Source of the DNA: Diplonema papillatum
Taxonomy: Eukaryota; Euglenozoa; Diplonemea; Diplonemida; Diplonemidae
Length of the DNA stretch: 64,000 bases
Direction: 5' to 3'
NCBI GenBank assembly: GCA_030068145.1
Contig: JAPJBO010000477.1
Location: 108,168-172,167, forward strand
Every line of letters starts with the position of its first letter. Within the stretch, counting starts at the first letter, position 1. Both the position numbers and the translations under genes were made by a program. The notes under the pieces are model-generated. The model saw only the letters and a list, made by a program, of their open reading frames with translations, did no database searches and was not told where the DNA came from. Below are positions 46,084-59,649 of the stretch, piece after piece.

Positions 46084-46217
46084 TTTGTATAAGCACCTGC
46101 TTTGTAGGAAATGCTTGAGGAGACTGCCAGTTGCGATAGATCAAAGGAGGTAAATGTGCTGTAGCCCACACGAAACACAGGTAACCCTGGGTTTAGTGGC
46201 GGGCGTAAGCGTTCAAC
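46084..46217 (+). repeat. 215-bp family copy truncated at its 3' side
   Basis: It begins TGTATAAGCACCTGCTTTG after a T-run and stops at GCGTTCAACAAAA. The sequence then passes abruptly to a CGCGCGCGTAAATTT-containing A/T-run region that resembles 47755-47822. Confidence 0.8.
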
Positions 46218-46989
46218 AAAATGTCCGCGCGCGCGTAAATTTTTGGGAACCCCCGGAAAAAAAAAACTTTTGCCAAAAAAAAACTTTTGGGATCTGTGCA
46301 TTGGAACCGGTCGTGAGAGCGACTGCAGGCGTAGTCACGAGCGTGTCCGGCTCGCGAAAAGTCGAAAACCTGTTCATCACACCGATACTTCACGGCGATG
46401 CAAATCGCGTCGACTTCGTTTACCTCAGTGTGTATTGACTTTGAAGCTGACTATGCCCGGTGCTGGGTTGGTGCGCTGGGCAAGCAATATCGTGCTACTT
46501 TGACGTTGGTGTCAATCTAAACAGCAAGATTTGCGTAGCTACTGCTGGACGCAGTCGAAGCACGCGGGATACAAGCACAGCCTCAGCCTCGAAAGTGTGC
46601 GCGGTTTTACCGGCAAGGCATGTCGGGAGGTTTTGCCACTGTGGTGCGATTATCACACAGAACCAGTCCGGGGCAGTGCACGCGTCTATGCCTTCCGACG
46701 CCTCAAGCAGCTACTAGTATCTGAGACTCGACTGAGGAGGCATGAAAAGGACGCGGGGCAAGCGATGCGTTCACGGTGCTTGCGACTTAGTGCACTTGAC
46801 CGGCGGCAATGCCTTGTGCCGCGGTATATTTGCGAAGAAAACGGCACTCGTCGCCTGACAGTCTAGACCGCACATCCCTGAGCATAACTGCCTTCGTTGC
46901 ACACGGCGTCTAACCAATTGCCGTGTGCTAGAAGCACCTGCCCTCCGTGCGGATGTCGAGACATCAATGGTCTCTTTCGATGTGGGTGA
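46218..46989. other. Spacer, possibly holding decayed coding sequence
   Basis: From about 46440 the base composition is even and codon-like, but frames are short and no family is recognised. It may belong with the open stretch at 46990-47253. Confidence 0.3.
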
Positions 46990-47253
46990 GGTACATCTTG
47001 TGAGTCCGGCGCCGTTTGCTACGCATCAGAAGGTGGCCACTGGCTAAAGCTTGCTGACAGGAGGGTCGGCAGAGTACCGACAAACTCCGTTTACACCAAG
47101 CAGGGCATCTTTGTGTACTCGGGTAATATTGACAAAGCCACTACACCCGAAGTGACGGTGTCGACGTCCGCCTTTGGGGGTTTCAACAGCAGACCGCCGC
47201 AGAAGCCGCGAGAGCAACCATCCTTGCACAAGGTGGAGGAAAGCAGAAGTTGA
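46990..47253 (+). pseudogene. Coding-like open stretch without start codon
   Basis: Eighty-seven codons are open between a stop at 46987 and a stop at 47251, with a protein-like composition (for example G-H-W-L-K-L-A-D-R-R, G-I-F-V-Y-S-G-N-I-D-K, S-T-S-A-F-G-G-F) and no initiating ATG. It could be a last exon or a remnant. No family recognised. Upstream frames to 46440 are also codon-like but broken. Confidence 0.25.
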
Positions 47254-49383
47254 AGTTCACCATACTATCTGCGGGTAGCTGGCGCTTATTCTCGCCGATG
47301 GAAATGCCACCGACCAGCCGTCAGTAGGCTCTCGCACGGTGGTTCGGTAGGACCGTGACATCGCAATGGGGCATGTCAGAAGAGAGATAAGAGATTGACG
47401 GACACCCGCGCAATCGACAGTCCTCTGGGTCACTGCTTTATTGTTCGCAGCGTACCCAGCGAACCGCGATCTCGAGTTCAAACCCGAGTGTTTTTTCTCC
47501 TGTGGCATCGTCTATCATCTGCAGCCTCCGACTATGAAAGGTTTTGTCGAAACGCACCCCGCGCGGCGTTCAGGACTGTTGAACTCTAGACTGCCACCGC
47601 AACCCCTCGGACACATCAAGTTCATCTTCACACTCACCTTTGAGCTCATCGTCCAGAAATTCTACCAACAACGGGCACAAAAGTGCCAACAGCGGACTGG
47701 CCAGTAGTATAGCCGGCACATATGGTGTGACATCCAGTAGCAGAAAGTCTTGTGGCAAAAGTTTTTTTTTTCTGAAAAGTTTTTTTTTTTTGCGCGCGCG
47801 CGCGTAAATTTCTGTGGGCCGACGGACATGGGCCAAAAAAAAAAAAACCGCCTACCCTTAAGACAAGAAATACGTTTCCGCTTCCAACAAAACCCACATT
47901 GTTACGACCATTTCTCTCTGGAAACCGTGCACAGTTCCAAAAAGGTGTCCTAACAGAAGTTAACATCAGAAACAGTCTGGCAAACACACACACGCACACA
48001 CCTCCCCCCAACACACATACCCACTCACACAAACCTAAAGCCAGCCTCCCCGTCTTCCCCCTTTTGCCCCTTTCTTTCCCAGCACTCCCCCGCTCGCGTC
48101 TCTCCCGTTTTCTTTTTTTTCCCTTAAGACAGCTCCTGCTGGGAATAAGTTGGCTAGCCCACCTCCTGTTATTATTAGCCTGCCCGCGAAACACGGGACG
48201 CGGAAGTCGCACCCCAAGACAGGGCCGACCTCCCCTTCTTCGTGAGAAGGGAACAGAAAGAGCCAGCTGAGTTAGTTCTTTGTCTCCCCCGGGCAACTCC
48301 CCCCCACACGCTCACACCCACGGCCACTTGTTGTGGGGTTTCACACGTTACGGAACGTGTGAAAAGACATGGCATGGTGATCACGTGTAAAGACAGTTTA
48401 CAACACATGGGTTGTGTCACATGTTATCAACCGAACATGTGGAATCTTCCCGTGGCAAGAAAGGTCGTGCACCTGACTGGTTCCCGCGCTGATAGTGGTC
48501 CGCCTAATGGTCGTGGTTTAGAGGACCGAAACACGTGCAGGTAAGGACCGGTGCGGTGTTGCGCAGGTATCCATTCCAAGCACGTTCTTGCATTCCCCGC
48601 CCCCTCCCCAAAAAATTCAAACTTTCCACCCCACGAATTCTTGCGGGTTGCGCACGCTGCCCCTGCGTTTGCAGACGCTCAGGCTCCACGCAGACGAGGC
48701 CCACCTGAACCGCTGCGGCAAGGCGAAGAACTTCCAGGGATTGTCCGTCCAAATTTGGAAAAGCCGGCGGGGGAAAATAGGAAAGAAAGTGCACGAGACC
48801 ATCACCCAGGCCCCCGGCAGAGGTGGCAAATGCGCAATCCGAGGCACTCAGGGCCCAGCATTGTCGTGAAGATATACGCCGCGCTGTGTTGAGCCCATTC
48901 CTGAGTGAGGACGCAAAAAGCCGTTGGCAGTCCAAATATGGAACATGGGCCGGAGACCAAGCTAGTGCCCTGGAAGAACCGCAAAAAATAAACGGAGGGA
49001 CACAGCGCACCTGCTCAAGGGAGTCCAATACAAACACGGTTTTGCAATCCCCGCCCCCCTACACCACCCACCCATCCACTTCTTCCCCCCCCGACCCTTT
49101 CCACCCTTCCAACCCTTTGCCCGTCTCTACACGTACTTTTCTTCATTTCTCCTGCTGTTGCTCCTTCGCCGCTTCTTCTCTAATTCTTCCAAAATACTCC
49201 TTTGCCAATTCTTCCCGCCCAAGTCCCTTGCTTTCAGAGCCCGTAGGGGAGCGCATAGAGCCGATATCCTTCGACGAAGGGAAGCGTGGGGTGTGGTCCA
49301 GCAAACGGCGAACTTGCTGTTGATCGAAAAGATCCAGACCATGAACATGCAACCGCGTCGGCGAGTCCAAGTTTCGGTGGTCG
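47254..49383. other. Spacer with repeats and palindromes
   Basis: Bases 47757-47822 have T-runs and (GC)n then TAAATTT, similar to 46220-46245. Bases 48338-48360 contain the palindrome CACACGTTACGGAACGTGTG and lie in a cluster of CACATG/CACGTG words (48336-48445). Bases 48488-48598 are a copy of the GCTGATAGTGGTCCGCC ... CCAAGCACGTTCTTGCA family. No gene supported. Confidence 0.5.
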
Positions 49384-50842
49384 CCCATGGGCCACTCGCT
49401 ATACAGTGGGCACCCATGGACCAGGCAGACTCGCTTTACAGCGGTCGCCCATGGACAAAGCAGGAGTCGACCCCTGGTCGGCCACAGCGGTCGTCCATGG
49501 GCCAAGCAGGGGTCGACCACTGGTCGGCCACCCGCTTTACAGTGGGCACCCATGGACCAGGTAGTGGTCGATCACTGGTTGGCCACTCGCTTAACAGTGA
49601 TCGCCCATGGGCTAGGCAGGGGTCGACCACTGGTCGGCCACCCGCTTTACAGTGGGGACCCATGGACCAGGCAGAGGTCGATCACTGGTTGGCCACTCGC
49701 TTAACAGTGGTCGCCCATGGGCTAGGCAGGGGTCGACCACTGGTCGGCCACCCGCTTTACAGTGGGCGCCCATGGACCAGGCAGAGGTCGATCACTGGTT
49801 GGCCACTCGCTTAACAGTGGTCGCCCATGGGCTAGGCAGGGGTCGACCACTGGTCGGCCACCCGCTTTACAGTGGGCACCCATGGACCAGGCAGAGGTCG
49901 ATCACTGGTTGGCCACTCGCTTAACAGTGGTCGCCCATGGGCTAGGCAGGGGTCGACCACTGGTCGGCCACCCGCTTTACAGTGGGCGCCCATGGACCAG
50001 GCAGAGGTCGATCACTGGTTGGCCACTCGCTTAACAGTGGTCGCCCATGGGCTAGGCAGGGGTCGACCACTGGTCGGCCACCCGCTTTACAGTGGGCACC
50101 CATGGACCAGGTAGTGGTCGATCACTGGTTGGCCACTCGCTTAACAGTGATCGCCCATGGGCTAGGCAGGGGTCGACCACTGGTCGGCCACCCGCTTTAC
50201 AGTGGGCACCCATGGACCAGGCAGAGGTCGATCACTGGTTGGCCACTCGCTTAACAGTGGTCGCCCATGGGCTAGGCAGGGGTCGACCACTGGTCGGCCA
50301 CCCGCTTTACAGTGGGCGCCCATGGACCAGGCAGAGGTCGATCACTGGTTGGCCACTCGCTTAACAGTGGTCGCCCATGGGCTAGGCAGGGGTCGACCAC
50401 TGGTCGGCCACCCGCTTTACAGTGGGCACCCATGGACCAGGTAGTGGTCGATCACTGGTTGGCCACTCGCTTAACAGTGATCGCCCATGGGCTAGGCAGG
50501 GGTCGACCACTGGTCGGCCACCCGCTTTACAGTGGGCGCCCATGGACCAGGCAGAGGTCGATCACTGGTTGGCCACTCGCTTAACAGTGGTCGCCCATGG
50601 GCTAGGCAGGGGTCGACCACAGGTCGGCCACACAGCGGTCGTCCATGGGCCAAGCAGGGGTCGACCACTGGTCGGCCACCCGCTTTATAGTGGGCACCCA
50701 TGGACCAGGCAGTGGGCGATCATTGGTCGGCCCGCCGACGTCGTACGCAACCAGCTTGCGGAGTGCTGCGGCTTCTTTTTGCACGCCTGCCGTCATCACT
50801 GACCACTGCCTGGTCCATGGGCGACCACTGTAAAGCGAGTGC
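49384..50842. repeat. 110-bp higher-order minisatellite of paired 55-bp monomers, with inverted end unit
   Basis: The basic monomer is GCCCATGGRCYAGGCAGRGG then TCGAYCACTGGTYGGCCACY then CGCTTWACAGTGG (about 55 bp). Two monomer types alternate, giving an exact 110-bp period from about 49550 to 50620. A block of three dimers is itself repeated: the GTAGTGGTCGATCACTGG variant recurs at 49560, 50110 and 50440. The right end carries one monomer in reverse orientation (50802-50842) after about 80 bp of unrelated sequence. Because 110 is not a multiple of 3, each frame reads the same peptide in turn and then stops; I do not regard it as coding. Confidence 0.95.
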
Positions 50843-52826
<1,984 letters not shown>

Positions 52827-53879
52827 ACAAGAGGCCCACCCCCCGTGCGAGAAAAGAGTGACCCAGCCAACGACTTATGCAGGTTGCAGTTTTACACATC
52901 CACAGCCAGTCCTCCATCTACCTTCGCAGCTTTACGCACGCTACCCTGCGGCCCGTGTTGCGTTCTGTCCGTAGTCCGCTAGGAAACTATGGGAGCGACC
53001 AGTGTTACCTGCGTCGCTCACTCCAAAGACGTCGCACCGTGTCATGGATCAAGTCCGCCTTGTCCCTCCGTCTACTTGTCGAGAGGCAGGTCGCTCTGGG
53101 CAAAGGGACGCGGTATCGATTTGAGGCATCTGCCTTGCTTTTGGTGTGGCCTCCCCACCCGGGGTGCGTGTTCGCTTCGCCCTTCCCTCCTACAAAGAGC
53201 TGCAGAGCATGGTCTTGCAAGTCTTTCAGTTGTTGTGGGCCGCATGATTACCGCGCATGCCACGGAGGCCGAGTTTTCTCTGCGTCCGCACGACTACGGC
53301 TCACCTGCAGCATGTCTCCCCCCATCACACACCCTCTCTCTGTCTCGGTATATAGGTCAGCGCGGTAGCGGTGCCTAAGCGAACACATGCGGGTGGGTGG
53401 GGAGAGGCACCGGGACTGAGAAAGCGTGCCCGCCCTTTTGACTTGTTTTGATGTGTTCTCTCTTTTCCACTTTCTGTCTGTCGGTCTGTCTCTTTCTCCC
53501 CTTAATCACGGATGCTCTGCCACCCCCTCCTAAACGAAACGGGCTCCTCTGCAGCAGCCTCGCCGACGGTGCGACCTGCCGATAGCCCTCTGCCTCAACC
53601 TCCGAAGAACGTCTGAGAATATCATAAGCCTCTTTCCCTTTCTTTTTTTGTGTGGAACCGCTCCACCGCCAATGCCCTGCTGGGGGGGCAGTGACTCCTT
53701 AGTGCTCGAGCTCGTCACTCGCCCCGAGGGTTGTCCCTTTTTCTTTCCGATGTTGTTTTCACGCCTTTGCCCCTGCTGTAGCGCTGCGGTGCGCAACCAA
53801 GGGACCTAAGGCTAGCTCCGCTCCTCGCCTTCCGCGACGTTTATACCTCGCATCACAATTTGGACTTTCATCTTGGAGA
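52827..53879. other. Spacer downstream of THI4
   Basis: No gene supported. Pyrimidine-rich TCTGTCTGTCGGTCTGTCTC stretch near 53472-53498. Confidence 0.45.
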
Positions 53880-54430
53880 ATTTGCTCTCCGCACTTTGCT
53901 ACTCTTTCTACAATGTAGTCTATTCATGATAACCAACTACATCTAAAAGGTATCACAGGATAAGCCGGCAGCCGCTGCTTAACGGTAGTGCATGCTGATC
54001 CGTGCGGTCCGTGTACTTAAAAGTTCCCAGTGCTTAACGGCTTTATCACGCGGGCGGCCCTGAGATTACCCCCCTCAGGTGACACCACTTTATCTTTAGC
54101 CATGCTTCAACGCTCTTCACACCGATCTCTTCACACTTTGCACGTCAAAATTTCACGCGTCACACACATTTACGTACACATTTCACGCCGAGTCGTTTGA
54201 CTCACTTTGCACTTGACACAATTTCAAGTTCACTTCTTCGCCCGCCAGACTCCATGCTTCAGACTTTGCACGTCAAATTTTCACGCGTCACACACATTTA
54301 CGTACACATTTCACGCCAGGTCGTTTGACTCACTTTGCACTTGAAACAATTTCCAGTTCACTTCGTACTTCGCCCGTCAGACTCCATGCTTCAGACTTTG
54401 CACGTCGGAGTTCGCGTCTCACAGCCACCA
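53880..54430. repeat. Second copy of the THI4-intron repeat and a 130-bp tandem repeat
   Basis: Bases 53880-54075 match the THI4-intron repeat. After it, TTTGCACGTC recurs at 54137, 54265 and 54397 (128- and 132-bp spacing), with the intervening TTTCACGCGTCACACACATT, TACGTACACATTTCACGCC and CTCACTTTGCACTTGA blocks shared. The third copy is cut short. Confidence 0.8.
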
Positions 54431-54759
54431 TCCGCCGAACTGCCGACTGATCCACGTCCATTTGCGGCACGCAGCGTCCTTTTCGCTTTTCTACTCTGAC
54501 ACAAGCAAAAGGTCAGCCCCCCCCCCCCGGCACCCATGCGTGTCGAAACGCGCCGGGGCCGTCTCTCAAGCCGCCGTCTCCTTTCTCTTCGCAACGTCTG
54601 TTTTCTTTTGTATTCCCACCGCCCCCGGCCCCCTGCCTTTGAACGGTCCACGTGAGGGACGCTGTGCGGATGAAAAGACACAGAGAGACTGGGGGTAATT
54701 TTAAGCTTCCGTTTTCCTTTACACGCCAGGGCTTGCGGCATCAGGTAGATCGTCAAACA
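54431..54759. other. Spacer
   Basis: C-run at 54518-54530. Nothing else recognised. Confidence 0.4.
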
Positions 54760-55253
54760 GCTGACGCGTGTAGCAACCTACCACCCAGAGACTCAAGGCC
54801 TGACGCAGTAACATCTGTAGAAAGATCCAGTGCCCCGAGCCTTTTTCTGATTTTGCTGGGAGGCCCGCACTACTTTATTTCATGGTTCCATTCGACGCCA
54901 ATAAACTCATGTATCTTGACCTGGTTTCTTGTGTCTTGCGGCTTCCATGTGAGTCGGCCGATGTCTGGAGTAGGTACCAACGCACTCTGCTCTAATCGGC
55001 AGGGAAAAACGTGCGTTGATACACCCCCGATCCGGGAGTGTATTAATTCAGCGCGCAGCTTCTCTATTGTTCTACTGCCCAGAACTCGCCATCGGGTCCA
55101 CTGGTCAATCAGAAAGGGTGGCGATCCTCGGAGATCATCCCTCTGCTGAAATGGGATGTTGGCCCCAGTCGTCCTGGCACATATTGACCCTATCAGGCCC
55201 TGCTGAGGGGTTTCCGTATCACGGGGCAGTACTTTGGAGACCTTGAAGACCAA
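54760..55253 (-). pseudogene. Probable reverse-transcriptase fragment with in-frame stop
   Basis: On the minus strand the frame gives, near its end, H-E-F-I-G-V-E-W-N-H, one in-frame stop (about 54867-54869), then G-P-P-S-K-I-R-K-R-L-G-A-L-D-L and L-E-S-L-G-G-R-L-L. The F-(L/I)-G-V-x-W then P-S-x-K-x-x-K-L then L-x-x-L-x-G-R-L pattern is typical of the segment after the RT catalytic core in LTR- and DIRS-type elements. The catalytic YxDD region is not recognisable upstream. It is a decayed fragment and is not closely related to the 10621-13294 element. Confidence 0.45.
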
Positions 55254-55458
55254 ACCGACTGGGCCGTCGTCGCCGACGAGTCGTCAAGTACGAATGATAC
55301 GAAGGACCGAGAAACGAAACGAGACGGGTTGTCGGAACACGGTTCCGTAGCTCGGACACTTTCCGAGCTGTCCCAAGTACAAGCGTTTGCAACGAGCAAG
55401 CGAGTCTACGCACCCGATCCCAAATCGAAGCGAGATCGGTCGAATCCGGTCGGAGGTC

Positions 55459-55805
55459 GTGAAGCGGAAAACCCGGACTCCGCTCTACATTCGAAGGGTG
55501 CGAGGAGGGGACCTGCCGAGCGGGACGAAGCAATGGAAGGGCCGCATCCCCAAACGCGCGGCTGCCGAAGGCGGACGTTGAAGCCCAACCAGCGGCCCAA
55601 CAGGGCGACAAGGCACCGAGCGTGAAGCGGAAGAACCGGACCCCGCTCTACATTCGAAGGGTGCGAGGAGGGGACCTGCCGAGTGGGACGAAGCATTGGA
55701 AGGGCCGCATCCCCAACGCGCGGCTGCCGAAGGCGGAAGTCGAAGCCCAGCCAGCGGCCCAACAGGGCGTCAAGGCACCGAGCGTGAAGCGGAAGGCGGA
55801 CGAGA
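55459..55805 (+). repeat. Two tandem 163-bp GC-rich coding-like repeats
   Basis: GTGAAGCGGAA occurs at 55459, 55622 and 55783. Both full units encode K-R-K-x-R-T-P-L-Y-I-R-R-V-R-G-G-D-L-P-S-G-T-K in one frame. A single-base difference (CCCCAAACGCG versus CCCCAACGCG) shifts the frame in unit one. The second unit lies in an open frame 55622-56065 that runs to 26 bp inside the transaldolase first exon, in another frame. Likely retroelement- or gene-derived; not recognised. Confidence 0.55.
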
Positions 55806-56039
55806 TGGCGAAGGGGCCGGAGGCGGTGGAGGGCCGAGAAATGGAGGTCGACGTACACGTTCACTTGACCCACAGTCGTGGGGGATCAAAACACCCGCGA
55901 AATTTGTACCGCGGGCATGGACTTACACCCGCGCTGTCCGACTCCGACGCGGGTTTCAAACAAATCGTCCGTGTGAATAGGCGTCTCAATCTGCTGCAGG
56001 GACCAATACCGCACCGTATCAACGAAAGAAATCAAAACA

Positions 56040-58300
56040 ATGTCCAAGCGCGCATCCGACGCTGAGAGCCCGGCGAGCAAGAACGCCGCGAACGACTGCC
56101 TGAGCGTTCTGAAGAAGTACACGACCGTTGTCGCAGGTACCGGTTTTGTTCTTTCCGTCCTTGACCGACCCACTATTTGTCGAAGTCAGTGCGACTCTCG
56201 TCTGGCGCTAGTCTGACTCGATTCTGCCTGTTTAGCTGTTTAGAAGAGACTTGCACTGAGCGGTGTAACGTCAGACTAAAGTCAGACCGGAAGCAAAGCC
56301 AGCACCTGGGATTCCCCCCAGCCGGAACAGGCTTGTACACTACAACGCAGCACGGTGCCCCCCTACTCTGCAACTACGCGTACGTCAGATACTAAGTGTT
56401 TTCGTGGGGCCTGGGCGCGGATAGGTCTCGCAGAGAACCGACCAACGGGGAATGCTTTGTGCGCTTCACTCGTTGACAATCTTTTCTCATTAAGCTCGAT
56501 GAAAGGGAGAAAACTAAATGGGTTTACACCCATTAACTTTCCGATTCCTTTGGAAGCCCACCAGTGCTGCACAAAGCTACAAGCCATGCAGCTGGCACCA
56601 CTGTGGTGCAAACTGCACGCAAACTCAGCGCCGCCCGAAAACGGAATTTTTGCCCTGGAAAACGAAAGAGCAAACGTCTGTCACCTGCTGTCGTTGGGAA
56701 AAATATTGTAGCCTGCCCACCTATTGTAACCTGCCCACCTGCACGCGATCGTCGGAATCTGAACCCGACCCTCATACAAAATAACATTCCAGACACTGCC
56801 GACTTCAACCTGATCGCGAAGTACAAGCCGCAGGATGCCACAACGAACCCGTCCCTGCTGTTGGCCGCCACCAAGATGGACGCGTACAAGAGCCTGACTG
56901 ACGATGCCGTAGAGTACGGCAAGAAGGAGGGCAAGACCCCGGAGGAAGTGTTGGACAAGACGGCGACGAAGCTCGCCGTGAACTTCGGAGTTGAGATCCT
57001 GAAGCACGTCCCGAAGAGAGTGTCGACCGAGGTCGACGCTCGCCTGTCGTTCGACAAGGAAGGCAGCATCAAGAAGGCGAAGGAAATCATCGCTCTGTAC
57101 AAGGCCGCTGGCATCGAGAAGGAGCGCGTCCTCGTCAAGCTGGCGTCGACGTGGGAGGGCATCCAGGCCGCCAGAGAGCTCGAGAAGGAAGGCATCCACT
57201 GCAACCTGACCCTGCTCTTCTCCTTCGCGCAGGCCGTCGCCTGCGCACAGGCGGGCGCCACCCTCATCTCGCCGTTCGTCGGCCGTATCCTCGACTGGAA
57301 CAAGCAGTTCAAGCCGGAGGCTGACTACAGCGGCAAGAACGACCCGGGTGTCGTGTCCGTTACCAAGATCTACAACTACTACAAGAAGTACGGCTACAAG
57401 ACGACCGTCATGGGAGCGTCGTTCAGAAACACTGACGAGATCAAGAACCTGTGCGGGTGTGACTACCTCACCATCGGACCCAAGCTTCTCGAGGACCTCA
57501 AGAACGACAACGGCGCCATGACCCCGGCCCTCAACGTCGAGGACGCCAAGAAGTGCGACCTTGAGAAGATCCCGGAAATGGAGCAGAAGGACTTCCTCTG
57601 GATGCACAACCAGGACAGAATGGCCGTCGAGAAGCTCAGCGACGGTATGCAACAACTTCCGCTTTCCGCTTCCCTCCATTTTTTCCTTCTCGTCGTCTTG
57701 CCATGCGATAGGCGATTGACACTGTCCCGACGAGTACCATTTTCTTGCCCAAAGTTATCACCCCGTTACGAAGCCGAGAAAGTTTATCGCTAGTTGTTGC
57801 ACCCCTCGCTTGCCCACCCGCCCTTGCCCCTGTTTTCGAGTCCAGTGCACTGCACGAAATGCGACCCTCGTCGCTCCCATATTGCAGGTGGTATCCCGGA
57901 CGTCTTTGGGGTGGAGAAGAACCATCCGAAGCCAGTTGCTGACAGTCGACGCCACGTGAAGAGTAAACTGCACAAACATGTGGACACGGTGTCAGAACAC
58001 CCGAAATGACGAGGCACCATAGGAAATGAGAGCGCTCTAAATAGGTCGAATAGTCGATGGGCAGCAACGACACGCATACACATACACCGATGCTACCAGA
58101 TACGATTTTCATACCAGTATCTGTCACCTTCAAGTCACCTGGAGACCTTAAGCCCCCCGGTCCTCAAACGAACTTTAACTCTAAAATGCAACCTCGTTGC
58201 GAACCCGTCAAACCCACCCATCCCCCCTGCAGGTATCCGCAAGTTCGGCGAAGACGGCGAGGAGCTCCTGAAGGGGCTCAAGAAGATCCTCGGACAGTAA
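56040..58300 (+). CDS. Transaldolase, three exons
   Basis: Exons are 56040-56136, 56793-57644 and 58233-58300, with introns of 656 and 588 nt, both phase 1 and GT-AG. The product is 338 residues, normal for the TalB/TAL1 family. It transfers dihydroxyacetone units in the non-oxidative pentose phosphate pathway, in the cytosol. The first exon gives K-K-Y-T-T-V-V-A. The Asp that follows (Asp17 of E. coli TalB, an active-site acid) is encoded by a codon split across intron 1. Exon 2 carries [11 protein letters not shown], the Schiff-base Lys148 in [18 protein letters not shown] and P-F-V-G-R-I-L-D-W. Exon 3 supplies G-I-R-K-F and the C-terminal helix. Intron 1 includes sequence repeated at 41636-41720, and its 3' half stays open in the exon 2 frame, so a single-exon reading from 56564 would be wrong at both ends. 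Confidence 0.96.
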
Positions 58301-59649
58301 AAAGGGTAGACGCCCCGCAACTGCCTGCCGGCAACTACTACAACGAGACCGACAAGGCTTCTTCCCCGCCTCCTGTCGCATCAGGCCAAGAGTTCCAAGC
58401 GCGCAAACCAGCGGCTGAGCACCGCGGAATGGGCGCTCGCACGCTTTCCCTTTCGAGAAACATACGCACCTTTGCATTTTCCTTCCTAGCATCCGATGCT
58501 CCGGGCCTTCCTCCGTGAAGGCGCACCATCCCCCCCCCCGTCTGCCGATGACAGCAAAGTCGCCAGCGCCCCTTTCATTTTTTCCTTCTTTCCTCGTCAC
58601 ACGCATTGCGCCGAGAACTGTGGAGAAGAACCGCGTGGCGCGACCTCTTTTCTTGCGTTAACAAACGCGTTGTTGGCACTGCAAAATCAGTAGTTGGCAG
58701 CGTACTGGATGATGCTTAGGCGAGTCTCTCACTGCGCAAATGCAAGTCTAAAGGCACCTTGTTCTGCCTAAGCTTTTCTTTGGCACCCTTTTCCGAAAAA
58801 AGATCGCGTCGCATTGTCCTCCACTTTGTGCATCCGTTGCAATGCAGTGGAAGAGGGCCCCCACCCTCTCCCGTCCCATTCTTGCTTTGAAGCACGGTTT
58901 CTTCGTTTCCTTCAGGCCGTGGCGTGTGGCTTGGGACACTCGCACCCCCGCACGATTTTTGGCCTGGTGGGTCTCTCTCTCTCTCTCTCGTCCCTTGTGT
59001 CGACCTTCCTCGACCGGGCTCGCATTCGACGTATGTTTCTTGGGTTCTTCTATCTTACTTCCGACGAGAGCGAAAGCAAACGCCTTCCGCTTTCCCCTCT
59101 GGCGCGTCGAGAAACCGGGCGCTTTCTCATCGTCACGACCAGTTTTTGCAATGTTTGCAAGCCCCGTCTCCCCCCCCCCCCCTGCAATAGGCGTCTGGGC
59201 CTACACGTTCTTGGATGGCTCCCGACCCATCCTTGATCCTTTCGCCGGCCTTCTTTTTTTCTCTCTCTTTTTTTTTGCATTTCTTCTTCCGCTTCCGGTT
59301 CATTGAATTTTTCTAGTTTTCTGGGGGTCTTTTCCAGTTCTTCTGTTTCTCCGCCCGCGTGTTTCCAGGAATTTGCCGTGTGCACCCAACACCCCGGGAC
59401 TCACACGCAAACACCAAAGGAAGGAAGCCTAGGCCGAGGAAGAAGGACCAAGCGATTCGGAAGTTACAGAAAACGAACAACAGATGACGGACGTAAAAAA
59501 GGAAAAAAGAGGAATCAAAAGAAAAGGGAAGGTCGCCAAGAGAAAATGTTCCCAACTTTTTTCTTTTCGCCTTCTTGTTCAATGCTGAAGAAGGACTCGT
59601 GTTTGGAGCTTCTTGTCCGCCAAAGTTGTGCTTGTGTGCCTCCAGCAAA
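58301..59649. other. Spacer downstream of transaldolase
   Basis: No gene supported. A (CT)n tract is at 58975-58990 and a C-run at 59170-59181. Confidence 0.45.

Noticed and set aside
49158-50802. Family of repeated proteins in the 110-bp array
   Set aside because: The period is not a multiple of three; the same peptide appears in each frame in turn and stops after two to three units.
54051-54095. CTGAGATTACCC then CTCAGGTGA, resembling the core of a TPP riboswitch near THI4
   Set aside because: It lies downstream of THI4 in a dispersed repeat. The copy in the THI4 intron reads GGCGGCCCTGCGACC and lacks the CUGAGA word, and the second sensor helix (GAACCUGAUC-type) is absent in both.
56564-56792. 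N-terminal extension of transaldolase from the in-frame Met at 56564
   Set aside because: The true first exon at 56040-56136 supplies the family N-terminus and splices exactly. The 56564-56792 stretch is intronic and contains a dispersed repeat.
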